A program made the translations under genes and the position numbers. Below, piece by piece: positions 25,886 through 34,646 of a stretch of DNA of 64,000 nt. Below the pieces are notes generated by a model that was given only the letters and a program-made list of their open reading frames with translations, did not search any database and had not been told where the DNA came from. Origin of the DNA: Stappia sp. MMSF_3263 (lineage in GTDB: Bacteria > Pseudomonadota > Alphaproteobacteria > Rhizobiales > Stappiaceae); assembly GCF_030733745.1 (NCBI RefSeq), contig NZ_JASHIK010000021.1:20694-84693 (forward strand), read 5' to 3'. Positions within the stretch are counted from its first letter, which is position 1. Each line of letters opens with the position of its first letter.

Positions 25886-26698
25886 ATGCTGAGGCACATC
25901 GCGGCCGCGACCTTGCTTGTCGCGGCAATCACGGGAATTTCGCAAGCCATGGCGGAGACCACCGTCAGACTGCACGCAGCCGGCAGCCTCAAGGCCGCGA
26001 TGGGCGAGGTCGCCGACGCCTTCGAGGCGGGGCACGCGGCCACGGTGATGCGCGCCTTCGGCCCCTCAGGCCTGCTGCGCGAGCGGATCGAGGGCGGAGA
26101 GGCGGCCGAGGTCTTCGCCTCCGCCAACATGAAACATCCGACAACGCTTGCCGCTGCCGGCAAGGCGGCCCCGGTCGTGCTCTTCGCCCGCAACAGGCTT
26201 TGCGCACTGGTGCAACCCGGCATCGAGACAGACACATCGAGCCTGCTCGAAACGATGCTGCGCGAGGACATCCGCGTTGGCACCTCGACACCGAAGGCCG
26301 ATCCGTCCGGCGACTATGCCTTCCAGGTCTTCGACAAGGCCGAGGCGCTCGCGCCCGGCGCGACGGCAGCCTTGAAGGCCAAGGCGCTGCAGCTGACCGG
26401 AGGCAAGACCAGCGAGAAAGCGCCGGAAGGGCGCAACACCTATGGCTGGGTGATGGACAGCGGCAAGGCGGACATTTTCCTGACCTATTGCACCAACGCG
26501 CTGCTGGCGCAGAGCGAGGTGCCGTCCCTTGCCATCGTGCAACTTCCGCCCCAGCTCTCCGTTGGCGCCGACTACGGCCTGACCGTGATGGACGGCGCCT
26601 CGCAGGAGGCCTGGGCGCTGGCGCTGCACATCCTGTCGCCGGCCGGACAGGCGATCCTGGCGAAATACGGTTTCGACGCGCCGGGCGTCACGCAATAG
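25886..26698 (+). CDS. ModA-like extracellular substrate-binding protein
   Basis: A 270-residue periplasmic protein of the ModA/molybdate-binding superfamily: signal peptide MLRHIAAATLLVAAITGISQAMA, then TVRLHAAGSLKAAMGEVADAF, the usual first-strand ligand loop, and GPSGLLRERIEGGEAAEVFASA. It has no ModB/ModC of its own; a FecCD-type importer follows. Two other in-frame ATGs lie upstream (25844 and 25868); 25886 gives the best signal peptide. Oxyanion binding is likely, but the transporter it serves is uncertain. Confidence 0.85.
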   Translation: MLRHIAAATLLVAAITGISQAMAETTVRLHAAGSLKAAMGEVADAFEAGHAATVMRAFGPSGLLRERIEGGEAAEVFASANMKHPTTLAAAGKAAPVVLFARNRLCALVQPGIETDTSSLLETMLREDIRVGTSTPKADPSGDYAFQVFDKAEALAPGATAALKAKALQLTGGKTSEKAPEGRNTYGWVMDSGKADIFLTYCTNALLAQSEVPSLAIVQLPPQLSVGADYGLTVMDGASQEAWALALHILSPAGQAILAKYGFDAPGVTQ

Positions 26699-26735
26699 CG
26701 CCGCGGCCACACGCAGCACCAGCCGGAGGACCGGG

Positions 26736-27800
26736 ATGACGCGCCTGCAACATGCGGTTCTCGGGCTCGCCGCGCTGGCAACGGCTGCACTTGTGGCCAT
26801 CGTCACGGCCCCTCCCCCGGCACAGGCGCGGACCATCGTGGATTCGGCCGGGCGCAGCGTCGAGGTGCCCGACACGGTCACGCGGGTCTTCGCCGCCGGG
26901 CCGCCGGCCTCCATCCTCGTCTACGCGCTGAAGCCCGACGCCCTGCTCGGCTGGCCGAGGGCGATCCGCGGCGAGGAACGCCCCTATATCGCGCCGGCCT
27001 ATCGCGACCTGCCCGAGACGGGGCGGCTGACCGGGCGCGGCGGCGAGGCCAACCTGGAGCGGGTCCTGGCGCTGAAGCCGGACCTGATCATCGATTTCGG
27101 CTCCGTGCGCGACACCTATGTCGATCTCGCCAACCGGGTGCAGGAACAGACCGGCATCCCCTATATCCTGGTCAACGGCCGGTTCGAGGAAACGGCAGAT
27201 TCGCTGCGACTGGTCGGACAGGCACTCGGCGTTGCGGAACGCGGCGAGATGCTTGCCCGCGATGTCGAGGTGACCTTCGCCGAACTCGATGCGATCCTTG
27301 CCGACGTGCCGCAGGAAAGCCGACCGCGCGTCTATCTCGCCCGCGGCCCGGACGGGCTGGAAACCGGCATGAAGGGTTCGATCAACACCGAGATCATCGA
27401 GCGCGCCGGCGGCCGCAACGTCGCCGAGGCGCCCGGCCAATACGGTCTGGTGCGAGCCTCGCCGGAACAGGTCATCCTCGCCAATCCCGACACGATCATC
27501 ACCTGGGACCGCAACTTCCACCGCGCCGTCTGGTCGGATCCCCTGTGGGCCGGGATCGAGGCCGTGCAACGAAAACGCGTCTACCTCTCGCCAACCGCAC
27601 CCTTCGGCTGGATCGACCGGCCGCCCTCTCTCAACCGGATGATGGGGCTGAAGTGGCTCGCCGGCCTGTTCTATCCCCAGCGCTGGCAGGGCGAACTGCG
27701 CGAGGAGGCGCGCGCTTTCTACCGGCTCTGGTACCATGTCGACCTTTCGAAGGGCGAACTGGACGGGCTTCTGGAATGGGCGAGCGGGCGCGCACCTTGA
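26736..27800 (+). CDS. FecB/BtuF-type substrate-binding protein (probable oxyanion importer)
   Basis: A 354-residue periplasmic binding protein of the iron-siderophore/B12 class III type. The start RTIVDSAGRSVEVPDTVTRV is the classical first strand, and LERVLALKPDLIIDFGS and IERAGGRNVAEAPGQYG are typical. The segment PFGWIDRPPSLNRMMGLKWL resembles binding proteins of MolABC-like systems. A GGAGG-type site precedes the ATG. Position after tup and ModA-like genes suggests molybdate/tungstate, although iron chelate or cobalamin remains possible. Confidence 0.88.
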   Translation: MTRLQHAVLGLAALATAALVAIVTAPPPAQARTIVDSAGRSVEVPDTVTRVFAAGPPASILVYALKPDALLGWPRAIRGEERPYIAPAYRDLPETGRLTGRGGEANLERVLALKPDLIIDFGSVRDTYVDLANRVQEQTGIPYILVNGRFEETADSLRLVGQALGVAERGEMLARDVEVTFAELDAILADVPQESRPRVYLARGPDGLETGMKGSINTEIIERAGGRNVAEAPGQYGLVRASPEQVILANPDTIITWDRNFHRAVWSDPLWAGIEAVQRKRVYLSPTAPFGWIDRPPSLNRMMGLKWLAGLFYPQRWQGELREEARAFYRLWYHVDLSKGELDGLLEWASGRAP

Positions 27801-28825
27801 CGAGGGACGGATTTCGGCGCGGTGCAGGCAGGGGCACGATCGGCCTGCTCGTCGCGGCCGTGGCCTTGCTGTCGATGGGCGCCCTGCTCGTCGGCCCCTT
27901 CCCGCTCGGCCCTTTCGAGGCGATCGGCCGGCTGCTCGACGCGATCGCCGGACGTGACGCGGCTGGGGACGCGGCCACCACCGTACTCGTCTCTATCCGC
28001 CTGCCGCGTATCGCCGGCGCATTGCTGGTCGGCGCCGCCCTCGCCGCCGCCGGCGCCTGTTATCAGACGCTGTTCCGCAATCCGCTTGTCTCGCCCGACA
28101 TTCTGGGCGTCTCCGCTGGAGCCGGGCTCGGCGCGGTGCTCGGCATCTTCCTGTCGCTGCCGGTCGCAGCGATCCAGTTCATGGGTTTTGCCGGCGGGCT
28201 CGGTGCGGTGGCGCTGGTGGGCTTCGTCGCCGCCGCCATCCGCCATGGCGACCGGACGCTGATCCTGGTGCTGGCCGGCGTCGTGGTCGGTGCCCTGACG
28301 GGAGCGGCAACCTCGCTGCTGAAGGTTCTGGCCGACCCTTACGACCAGCTTCCGGCGATCACTTTCTGGCTGCTCGGCTCGCTCGCCGGGGTGAAGGGCG
28401 AGGACATCTGGCCGGCGGCCCCCGTGGTTCTGGCGGGCCTGGTGCCGCTGGTGCTGCTGCGCTGGCGCATCAACGTGCTGTCACTCGGCGACGAGGAAGC
28501 ACGCGCCCTCGGGATCGAGGCGGCACGGCTGCGGCTCGCGGTCGTCGTCTGCGCGACGCTGGTCACCGCCAGCGTCGTCGCCATTGCCGGCGTCGTCGGC
28601 TGGGTCGGGCTCGTCATCCCGCATATCGCACGCATGCTGGTGGGTCCCGGCTTCGGCCGGTTGTTGCCGGTCGCCGCCCTGCTGGGCGCCGCCTATCTTC
28701 TCGTCGTCGACACGCTGGCGCGCACGATTTCCTCCGTCGAGGTGCCTCTCGGCATTCTCACCGCCGTTGTCGGCGCACCGTTCTTCCTGTGGCTGCTCGC
28801 GCGCGGACGGCGGGCCTGGGCATGA
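27776..28825 (+). CDS. FecCD-family ABC transporter permease
   Basis: A 349-residue permease with about ten helices. FecCD landmarks are RLPRIAGALLVGAALAAAGACYQ, the NPLVSPDILGVSAGAGLGA loop, and GLVIPHIARMLVGPGF. It starts at ATG 27776, overlapping the binding-protein gene by 25 bases; a TTG at 27797 giving a four-base overlap is an alternative. With the next gene it forms a complete importer. The substrate follows from context only (see the binding protein). Confidence 0.92.
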   Translation: MGERARTLTRDGFRRGAGRGTIGLLVAAVALLSMGALLVGPFPLGPFEAIGRLLDAIAGRDAAGDAATTVLVSIRLPRIAGALLVGAALAAAGACYQTLFRNPLVSPDILGVSAGAGLGAVLGIFLSLPVAAIQFMGFAGGLGAVALVGFVAAAIRHGDRTLILVLAGVVVGALTGAATSLLKVLADPYDQLPAITFWLLGSLAGVKGEDIWPAAPVVLAGLVPLVLLRWRINVLSLGDEEARALGIEAARLRLAVVVCATLVTASVVAIAGVVGWVGLVIPHIARMLVGPGFGRLLPVAALLGAAYLLVVDTLARTISSVEVPLGILTAVVGAPFFLWLLARGRRAWA

Positions 28826-29601
28826 GGATCGAGGCGCGCAACCTGGACACGGGCTATTCCGGCCATCCGGTCGGCCACGGCCTTTCGATCCTGGCCGAGA
28901 GCGGCTCCGTGCTCTGCCTGCTCGGGCCCAACGGATCCGGCAAGACGACGCTGTTCAAGACCCTGCTCGGCCTGATCCCGGCGCGCGGCGGCGAGGTCCT
29001 CATCGGCGATGCCCGGCTGCAGGCCCTGCCGAGGGCGGAAGTGGCGCGCCGGGTCGCCTACGTGCCGCAGGCGCATGCGGCCCCGTTCGCCTATTCGGCC
29101 GAAGAGATCGTGCTGATGGGCAGGACCGCCCGCCTCGGCCTGCTCTCGCAGCCGGGCGAACGGGACCGCGAGGCGGCGCTTGCCGCGCTGTCGCGACTCG
29201 GCATCGCGGATCTCGCGCCCGCCGACTACACACGGCTTTCCGGCGGGCAGCGGCAACTGGTACTGATCGCCCGGGCGCTCGCCCAGGAGACCCCGACCCT
29301 TGTCATGGACGAGCCGACCGCCAGTCTCGACTTCGGCAACCAGGCGATCGTGCTGCGCGAGATCGCGGCGCTGGCGAAAAGCGGACTGACCATCATCCTT
29401 TCCACCCACGACCCCGACCATGCATTTGCAATCGGGACCCGGGTCGCGCTGTTGCACGAGGGCAACATCCTGTGCACGGGCTCTCCGGAGAAGGCGCTAA
29501 CGGCTGACGCGCTTTCCACCGTTTACGGCGTGCCGGTGCAGGTCGAGCGCGCGCCGTCAGGCCGCATCACCTGCCTGCCGGATTTTGGCGACCGAACGTG
29601 A
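28822..29601 (+). CDS. FecE/MolC-type ABC transporter ATPase
   Basis: A 259-residue ABC ATPase: Walker A GPNGSGKTT, signature LSGGQRQLVLIARALA, Walker B TLVMDEPTASLD and H-loop STHDPDH. The ATG overlaps the permease stop as ATGA, so the start is firm. It energises the FecCD-type importer encoded upstream. Confidence 0.93.
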   Translation: MRIEARNLDTGYSGHPVGHGLSILAESGSVLCLLGPNGSGKTTLFKTLLGLIPARGGEVLIGDARLQALPRAEVARRVAYVPQAHAAPFAYSAEEIVLMGRTARLGLLSQPGERDREAALAALSRLGIADLAPADYTRLSGGQRQLVLIARALAQETPTLVMDEPTASLDFGNQAIVLREIAALAKSGLTIILSTHDPDHAFAIGTRVALLHEGNILCTGSPEKALTADALSTVYGVPVQVERAPSGRITCLPDFGDRT

Positions 29602-29955
29602 ATCCGCCTCCGCGGCGTTGAAAAAAAGACGCAGGCAACGGAATTATACTCCGTTCACGAAATCGTGATGTTAAGGATGCCACGTTCCAGCCAGACCTCT
29701 GCCGCATTCCTGCCGCGTTTGAAAAGCGCGCGATATCATCGCGTTAACCCCGGAATCCGATGTTCCTTTAAAAAATTGTATAAAAAGAATCCTCGCATTT
29801 GTGATCCATATTACGGTTTCGTCAGGATGTTTGAGGGAGCATGCTTGTCGTCGGACCTAGAATAGTTGGGTGACATACACCAGATCTTAAGCTTACCGAC
29901 ATTCAGGCGCCCACCGGCCAAAGAACCGGGGACGCCATGCCCTGGGAGGCGACGA
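29602..29955. other. AT-rich intergenic region before the 29956 gene
   Basis: About 350 bases with lower GC than the surroundings. It includes a perfect small hairpin CGCGAT-ATC-ATCGCG (29729-29743) and a very AT-rich run around 29768-29790 that could hold a promoter for the next gene. A 66-codon frame at 29665-29865 has no ribosome site or recognisable domain and is not called. No terminator with a U-tract is seen after 29601. Confidence 0.5.
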
Positions 29956-30624
29956 ATGTTTAAATATATGAAGAATTTAGTTGCAATAAAGTCACGTGCC
30001 GCGACGGCAGTCGCGCTGAGGCTTGCGCTCGGACTGTCCGGCGGTATCGCCGGCGCCGAAACGCTCTCGGCCCGCGTCAGCGGCGCGGAGGCCGTCCTGC
30101 AGAAAAGCGACAGGGAAACCTTCGTCATCCCGGAGGACCGCCTGGCCGTGACGCTCGGCACCCCGCAAGGGAGCGACGAGGATGGCTCCTACGCGATCTG
30201 GGTCGGCGAGGTCGAACGCAACGGACGCAAGATCGTCTGGGTCGAACTGATCGACGACCATGGCGAGGTCATCTATGACAGCGAGGTCTCCCAGAACGAG
30301 ACCCATCTGCTGCCGGACGGACGGGCCGTCGTCGTGCGAGCGCTCGGCGATGCCGAGACGGGCGGCGTCAAGGTCGCCAAGGCGGACCAGTCCCGGGTCG
30401 CGCCCGATGCCCGCCTCGTGGTAACGCGCCGGGTCGTCGACGATCCCTCCCTGCAGACGGCGATCGAGTTCATCGAACAGTCGCCGCGCGAGGAACAGAG
30501 CACGATGATGCGCATCGCCACCTTCGGCCAGGCGATCTGGGCATCCATCGTCGCCAGCCTGACCGCCGCCGCGGATGGCGTGATGGTGGCCTGGAACTGG
30601 ATCACCGAGCCGTTCCGCGCCTGA
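29956..30624 (+). CDS. Uncharacterised probable exported protein
   Basis: A 222-residue protein I do not recognise. The N-terminus is basic followed by a hydrophobic stretch (about residues 16-35, ending near AGAE), so a signal peptide is likely. The middle (SYAIWVGEVERNGRKIVWVELIDDHGEVIYDSEV) looks beta-rich, and the C-terminus has an amphipathic or membrane-prone segment (FGQAIWASIVASLTAAADGVMVAWNW). Ribosome site GGGAGGCGACGA fixes the ATG. It is monocistronic, ended by a strong terminator. No function proposed. Confidence 0.7.
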   Translation: MFKYMKNLVAIKSRAATAVALRLALGLSGGIAGAETLSARVSGAEAVLQKSDRETFVIPEDRLAVTLGTPQGSDEDGSYAIWVGEVERNGRKIVWVELIDDHGEVIYDSEVSQNETHLLPDGRAVVVRALGDAETGGVKVAKADQSRVAPDARLVVTRRVVDDPSLQTAIEFIEQSPREEQSTMMRIATFGQAIWASIVASLTAAADGVMVAWNWITEPFRA

Positions 30625-30807
30625 CGCCTCGCGCCGATATATAAGGCCGCACGCCTCCGGGCGAGCGGCCTGCCCCTCCCCGCAAGAAACCCGACCGTCA
30701 CGCAAAAACGGCGTACACCCCGTCGCAAATCCGGCAAGGCCAGGCTCAGCTTCCCCGCACCTGCACCTCCCGTGACAAACACAGGCCTCCCATCCCGACC
30801 ACGTCAG

Positions 30808-30843
30808 GCCGCCCCGGAACCGCTGTTTCCGGGGCGGCTTTTT
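30808..30843 (+). terminator. Strong intrinsic terminator
   Basis: Stem GCCGCCCCGGAA / TTCCGGGGCGGC with a seven-base loop, followed by TTTTT. Ends the message of the uncharacterised gene before the photolyase operon. Confidence 0.85.
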
Positions 30844-30893
30844 CGCATCCGGCGCCACGGTCTCGGCGGCATACGGCCAAAAGGCGAAACCGC

Positions 30894-30923
30894 TAATCCA
30901 TCAACGCGGAATGACCGTAAGGA
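30894..30923 (+). promoter_or_regulatory. Candidate RpoE (ECF11)-type promoter before the photolyase gene
   Basis: TAATCC (30894-30899), 18 bases, TAAGGA (30918-30923), about 40 bases before the ATG. From memory, RpoE of Rhodobacter sphaeroides reads TGATCC-N18-TAAGA-like sites; this differs by one base in the -35 box. The gene content (photolyase, FAD enzyme, DUF1365, methyltransferase) fits that regulon. Tentative. Confidence 0.35.
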
Positions 30924-30963
30924 GTAGGCAAACCTGCCAGCACCGACCGGAACCCGCCGACCA

Positions 30964-32442
30964 ATGCCAGACACCGACCGCTCCGCCCCGATCCTCGTGT
31001 GGTTCCGCGACGATCTTCGGCTCGACGACAACCCGGCGCTTGCCGCCGCGCTGTCGCAGAACCGTCCGGTCGTCGCGGTCTATGTGCGCGAGGACGGCTC
31101 CGGGGCACCGCGCGCTCCCGGCGGCGCATCGCGCTGGTGGCTGCATCACTCGCTGACCCGCCTGTCCGAATCCCTTGCACAGGCCGGTGTCCCGCTCGTG
31201 CTGCGGCGTGGCGCGGCACACGCGATCCTGCAAGACCTCGTTGCCGAGACAGGCGCCAGCCATATCTTGTGGAACCGTCGCTACGATCCCTCCGGCATCG
31301 CCGTCGACACGGCGCTGAAAGCCGCCTTCAGGGCGGATGGGGTCGTCGCGGAAAGTTTCAGCGCGAACCTTCTCGCCGAGCCCTGGGACGTGGCCACCGG
31401 CTCCGGCGGACCCTACCGCGTCTTCTCCCCGTTCTTCCGGGCGCTGGTGGCGCGGGGCGAACCCGCTCCGCCGCGCCCGTCCGCCCTGCCCGCCGAGGCA
31501 GGACCTCGCGAAGGCACGGCGTCGCCCGACAGCGAGACGCCCGCGAGCCTGTTTCCCCTGCCGACCCGGCCCGACTGGGCCGGCGGCCTGCGGGACACAT
31601 GGGAACCGGGGGAGGCAGGCGCCCTTCGCAGACTGTCGGCGTTTCTCGACGACGGGCTGGCACGCTACGCGGCCCAGCGCGACGAGCCGGCAAGCCAGGC
31701 GACGTCGATGCTGTCGCCGCATCTGCGCTTCGGCGAAATCTCGCCGCGCCGGATCTGGCATGCGGTCGCCCATCGCGGCGCCGATCCCTCCTCCGGCATC
31801 GGCGAGCGGCAGGTGGCGAAGTTCCAGTCCGAACTCGGCTGGCGGGAATTCTCCTACCACCTCCTGTTTCATTTCCCGGACCTTGGCACCGCCAATTTCC
31901 AGCCGCGATTCGACGCCTTTCCCTGGCGCTCTGACGAAATGCAGTTGCGGGCCTGGACCAAGGGGCTGACGGGGTATCCGCTGGTCGATGCCGGCATGCG
32001 CGAGCTCTGGCATACCGGCACCATGCACAACCGGGTGCGAATGGTCGCCGCCTCCTTCCTGATCAAGCACCTGATGCTCGACTGGCGGCAGGGAGAAGCC
32101 TGGTTCTGGGACACGCTGGTCGATGCCGATCCGGCCAACAACGCCGCCAGTTGGCAGTGGGTGGCCGGATCCGGCGCCGATGCCGCCCCCTATTTCCGCA
32201 TCTTCAACCCGACCACACAGGGAGAGAAATTCGACCCCGACGGCGACTACACGAAGCGCTGGGTGCCGGAGCTTTCCGGCCTTCCGCCAAAGTATCTTTT
32301 CAAGCCGCACGAGGCCCCGCGCGAGATCCTCGCTCAGGCAGGCATCCGCCTCGGCGACACCTATCCCCGGCCGATAGTCGATCACAGCACAGCGCGCCAG
32401 CGTGCCCTCGACGCCTTCCAAACCATAAAAAACGCCGCCTGA
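30964..32442 (+). CDS. phrB: Deoxyribodipyrimidine photo-lyase
   Basis: A 492-residue class I CPD photolyase/cryptochrome family protein that uses blue light and FADH- to split UV pyrimidine dimers. The N-terminal antenna domain starts ILVWFRDDLRLDDNPAL. The FAD/DNA-binding domain has WREFSYHLLFHFP, MRELWHTGTMHNRVRMVAASFL and WQWVAGSGADAAPYFRIFNP. The length is typical. It is followed after 19 bases by an FAD oxidoreductase gene, and photolyase is a known member of singlet-oxygen regulons. A weak ribosome site precedes the ATG. Confidence 0.96.
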   Translation: MPDTDRSAPILVWFRDDLRLDDNPALAAALSQNRPVVAVYVREDGSGAPRAPGGASRWWLHHSLTRLSESLAQAGVPLVLRRGAAHAILQDLVAETGASHILWNRRYDPSGIAVDTALKAAFRADGVVAESFSANLLAEPWDVATGSGGPYRVFSPFFRALVARGEPAPPRPSALPAEAGPREGTASPDSETPASLFPLPTRPDWAGGLRDTWEPGEAGALRRLSAFLDDGLARYAAQRDEPASQATSMLSPHLRFGEISPRRIWHAVAHRGADPSSGIGERQVAKFQSELGWREFSYHLLFHFPDLGTANFQPRFDAFPWRSDEMQLRAWTKGLTGYPLVDAGMRELWHTGTMHNRVRMVAASFLIKHLMLDWRQGEAWFWDTLVDADPANNAASWQWVAGSGADAAPYFRIFNPTTQGEKFDPDGDYTKRWVPELSGLPPKYLFKPHEAPREILAQAGIRLGDTYPRPIVDHSTARQRALDAFQTIKNAA

Positions 32443-32461
32443 AGAAGACAAAGGACACGCA

Positions 32462-33766
32462 ATGCGCATTGCCGTGATCGGTTCCGGTATCGCCGGAAAC
32501 AGCGCCGCCTGGGCCCTGAGCGAGAGACACGACGTCACCCTTTACGAAAAGCGTGCAAGGCCGGGAGGCCACAGCGCCACCGTCGACATCGACTATGACG
32601 GCACGCCGATGGCCGTCGACACCGGTTTCATCGTCTACAACGAGCTCAACTATCCCAACCTGACGGCCCTGTTCGGGCATCTGGGCGTTGCGACGGAGGC
32701 AAGCGACATGAGCTTTGCCTTCTCGCTCGACGGCGGCCTGCGGGAATGGTCCGGCGACACGCTCAACACCGTCTTCGGCCAGCGCCGGAACATCGTATCG
32801 CCGCGCTTCATGTGGATGCTGAGGGAGATCCTGCGCTTCAACCGGCAATGCATCGAGGACCGCGCCGCCGGCGCCCTGTGCGGCCTGTCGCTGCAGGACT
32901 ATCTCGCCAAGCGCCGATTCTCGCGGGAGTTCGCCAGCGACTATCTGCTGCCGATGGGCGCCGCCATATGGTCGACCCCGCCGGCCCGCATGCTGGCTTT
33001 CCCGGCGGAAAACTTCATCGCCTTCTTCGAAAACCACCGCCTGGTGCATCGCGACCGGCCGGTCTGGCGCACCGTTTCCGGCGGCAGCCGCAGCTATGTC
33101 GAGCGACTGCTGTCTCCGCTTGCCGGCAAGGTGCGCCTGGCAACCCCCGTCGCCAGCGTGACGCGTCGCGGCGAGCAGGTGCACGTCGTCGACACGAAGG
33201 GCAACGAGGATGTCTTCGACCGCGTGGTGCTGGCCGCCCATACCGACCAGACGCTGGCCATGCTCGCGGATGCCACCCCCGAGGAACGCAACATTCTCGG
33301 TGCGGTCCGCTATCGGCCCAACCAGGTCTACCTGCATCGCGACCGGGCATTGATGCCGCGCCGAAAACGCGTGTGGGCGTCGTGGAACTATCTCGCATCG
33401 AGCGATCCCGGCGCACCCTATCGCGACGCCTCGGTCAGCTACTGGATGAACCGGCTGCAGAACCTGCCCGCCGACAAGCCCCTGTTCATCAGCCTCAATC
33501 CGGTCGAGCGCCCGCGCGAGGACCTCACCTTTGCCACGTTCGAATACGATCATCCGCAATTCGATGCCGGCGCGATCGCCGCGCAAAAGGCGCTCGGGCA
33601 GATCCAGGGTGCGGGCAACACCTGGTTCTGCGGCGCCTGGTGCGGATACGGCTTCCACGAGGACGGCCTGACATCCGGCCTCGCCGCGGCGGAGGCGATC
33701 GGCAGCGAGATACCCTGGCGCCTCGACGACAACGGCGTGGCGCGCATGGCGGAGGCAGCCGAATGA
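32462..33766 (+). CDS. FAD-dependent oxidoreductase (UfaD-like)
   Basis: A 434-residue flavoprotein of the NAD(P)-binding/amine-oxidase family. The N-terminal dinucleotide fold VIGSGIAGNSAAWALS leads to ERHDVTLYEK and GGHSATVDID. CGAWCGYGFHEDGLTSGLAAAEAI is the C-terminal FAD contact. Proteins of this type next to DUF1365 and a cyclopropane-synthase-like methyltransferase include, as I recall, UfaD of Rhodobacter sphaeroides, which desaturates methylated acyl chains. The stop overlaps the next ATG as ATGA. Confidence 0.93.
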   Translation: MRIAVIGSGIAGNSAAWALSERHDVTLYEKRARPGGHSATVDIDYDGTPMAVDTGFIVYNELNYPNLTALFGHLGVATEASDMSFAFSLDGGLREWSGDTLNTVFGQRRNIVSPRFMWMLREILRFNRQCIEDRAAGALCGLSLQDYLAKRRFSREFASDYLLPMGAAIWSTPPARMLAFPAENFIAFFENHRLVHRDRPVWRTVSGGSRSYVERLLSPLAGKVRLATPVASVTRRGEQVHVVDTKGNEDVFDRVVLAAHTDQTLAMLADATPEERNILGAVRYRPNQVYLHRDRALMPRRKRVWASWNYLASSDPGAPYRDASVSYWMNRLQNLPADKPLFISLNPVERPREDLTFATFEYDHPQFDAGAIAAQKALGQIQGAGNTWFCGAWCGYGFHEDGLTSGLAAAEAIGSEIPWRLDDNGVARMAEAAE

Positions 33767-34617
33767 CCGGCAACCGGCACCGCACAACCGCGATGTCCGC
33801 GACGACGATGGCCGACAATGGCGGTCCGCCGCCGGCCGCGGCACAGCTCTACCCGGGCACCGTGATGCATGCCCGGTTGAAGCCCTTCGGTCACCGTTTC
33901 AGCTATTCCGTGTTCACCCTGCTCGTCGACATCGACAGGTTGGCGGACGCAGGCAGGATCTCGCCGCTCTTTTCCATCGGGCGTTTCAACCTGATGTCCT
34001 TCCGCGAGGCGGACCACGGCCCGCGCGACGGCAGTTCCCTGCGCGCCCATGTCGACGCGCAGCTTGCCGCGCGCGGCATCGCGACGCCGCCGGCGCGGGT
34101 ACTGCTGCTGTGCTATCCGCGCATCCTCGGCTATGTCTTCAACCCGCTGTCGGTCTATTTCGCCTATGACGAAAACAACGACCTGATCGCCGTCATCTAC
34201 GAGGTGCGCAACACGTTCGGCGACCTGCACACCTATGTGGAACCCGTACGCCCCGGCCAGCTCGGCCCCGAGGGAGTTCGGCAGACGCGGGCCAAGGCCT
34301 TCTATGTCTCGCCCTTCATCGACATGACCCAGACCTACGCCTTCCGGGTGCTGCCGCCGGGCGAGGCCGTGCGCGTGCGCATCCTGGAAAGCGATGCCGA
34401 GGGCCCCCTCCTTTCGGCCGCCTTCGCGGGACGGCGCCGGGAGGCGACAAGCAGAACCATCCTCTCGCTCTGCTTGAAAATCCCGTTCATGACACTCAAG
34501 ATAATCGGTGGCATCCATTGGGAGGCCACCAAACTCTGGTTGAAAGGGGCCCCCTTCCACTCGCCGTCACGACGTCCAAGGACCGTACTGCGCAACACTG
34601 CGATCCCCAGGGTCTGA
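33763..34617 (+). CDS. DUF1365 protein (UfaO-like)
   Basis: A 284-residue DUF1365 member: YPGTVMHARLKPFGHRFSYS at the start, then GRFNLMSFREADHG, the diagnostic CYPRILGYVFNPLSVYF and FYVSPFIDMTQTY. A basic tail (GAPFHSPSRRPRTVLR) ends it. The ATG overlaps the FAD oxidoreductase stop by four bases. In Rhodobacter sphaeroides I recall a neighbour of the FAD enzyme (UfaO) introducing the oxygen of furan fatty acids; equivalence is inferred from gene order, not proven. Confidence 0.92.
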   Translation: MTGNRHRTTAMSATTMADNGGPPPAAAQLYPGTVMHARLKPFGHRFSYSVFTLLVDIDRLADAGRISPLFSIGRFNLMSFREADHGPRDGSSLRAHVDAQLAARGIATPPARVLLLCYPRILGYVFNPLSVYFAYDENNDLIAVIYEVRNTFGDLHTYVEPVRPGQLGPEGVRQTRAKAFYVSPFIDMTQTYAFRVLPPGEAVRVRILESDAEGPLLSAAFAGRRREATSRTILSLCLKIPFMTLKIIGGIHWEATKLWLKGAPFHSPSRRPRTVLRNTAIPRV

Positions 34618-34646
34618 CGCGCCCCGGCTGTGTGACGAGGTTTGAC

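Noticed and set aside
29665..29865. A 66-codon plus-strand frame in the AT-rich gap
   Set aside because: No ribosome site, no domain and unlike neighbouring codon use; more likely leader sequence.
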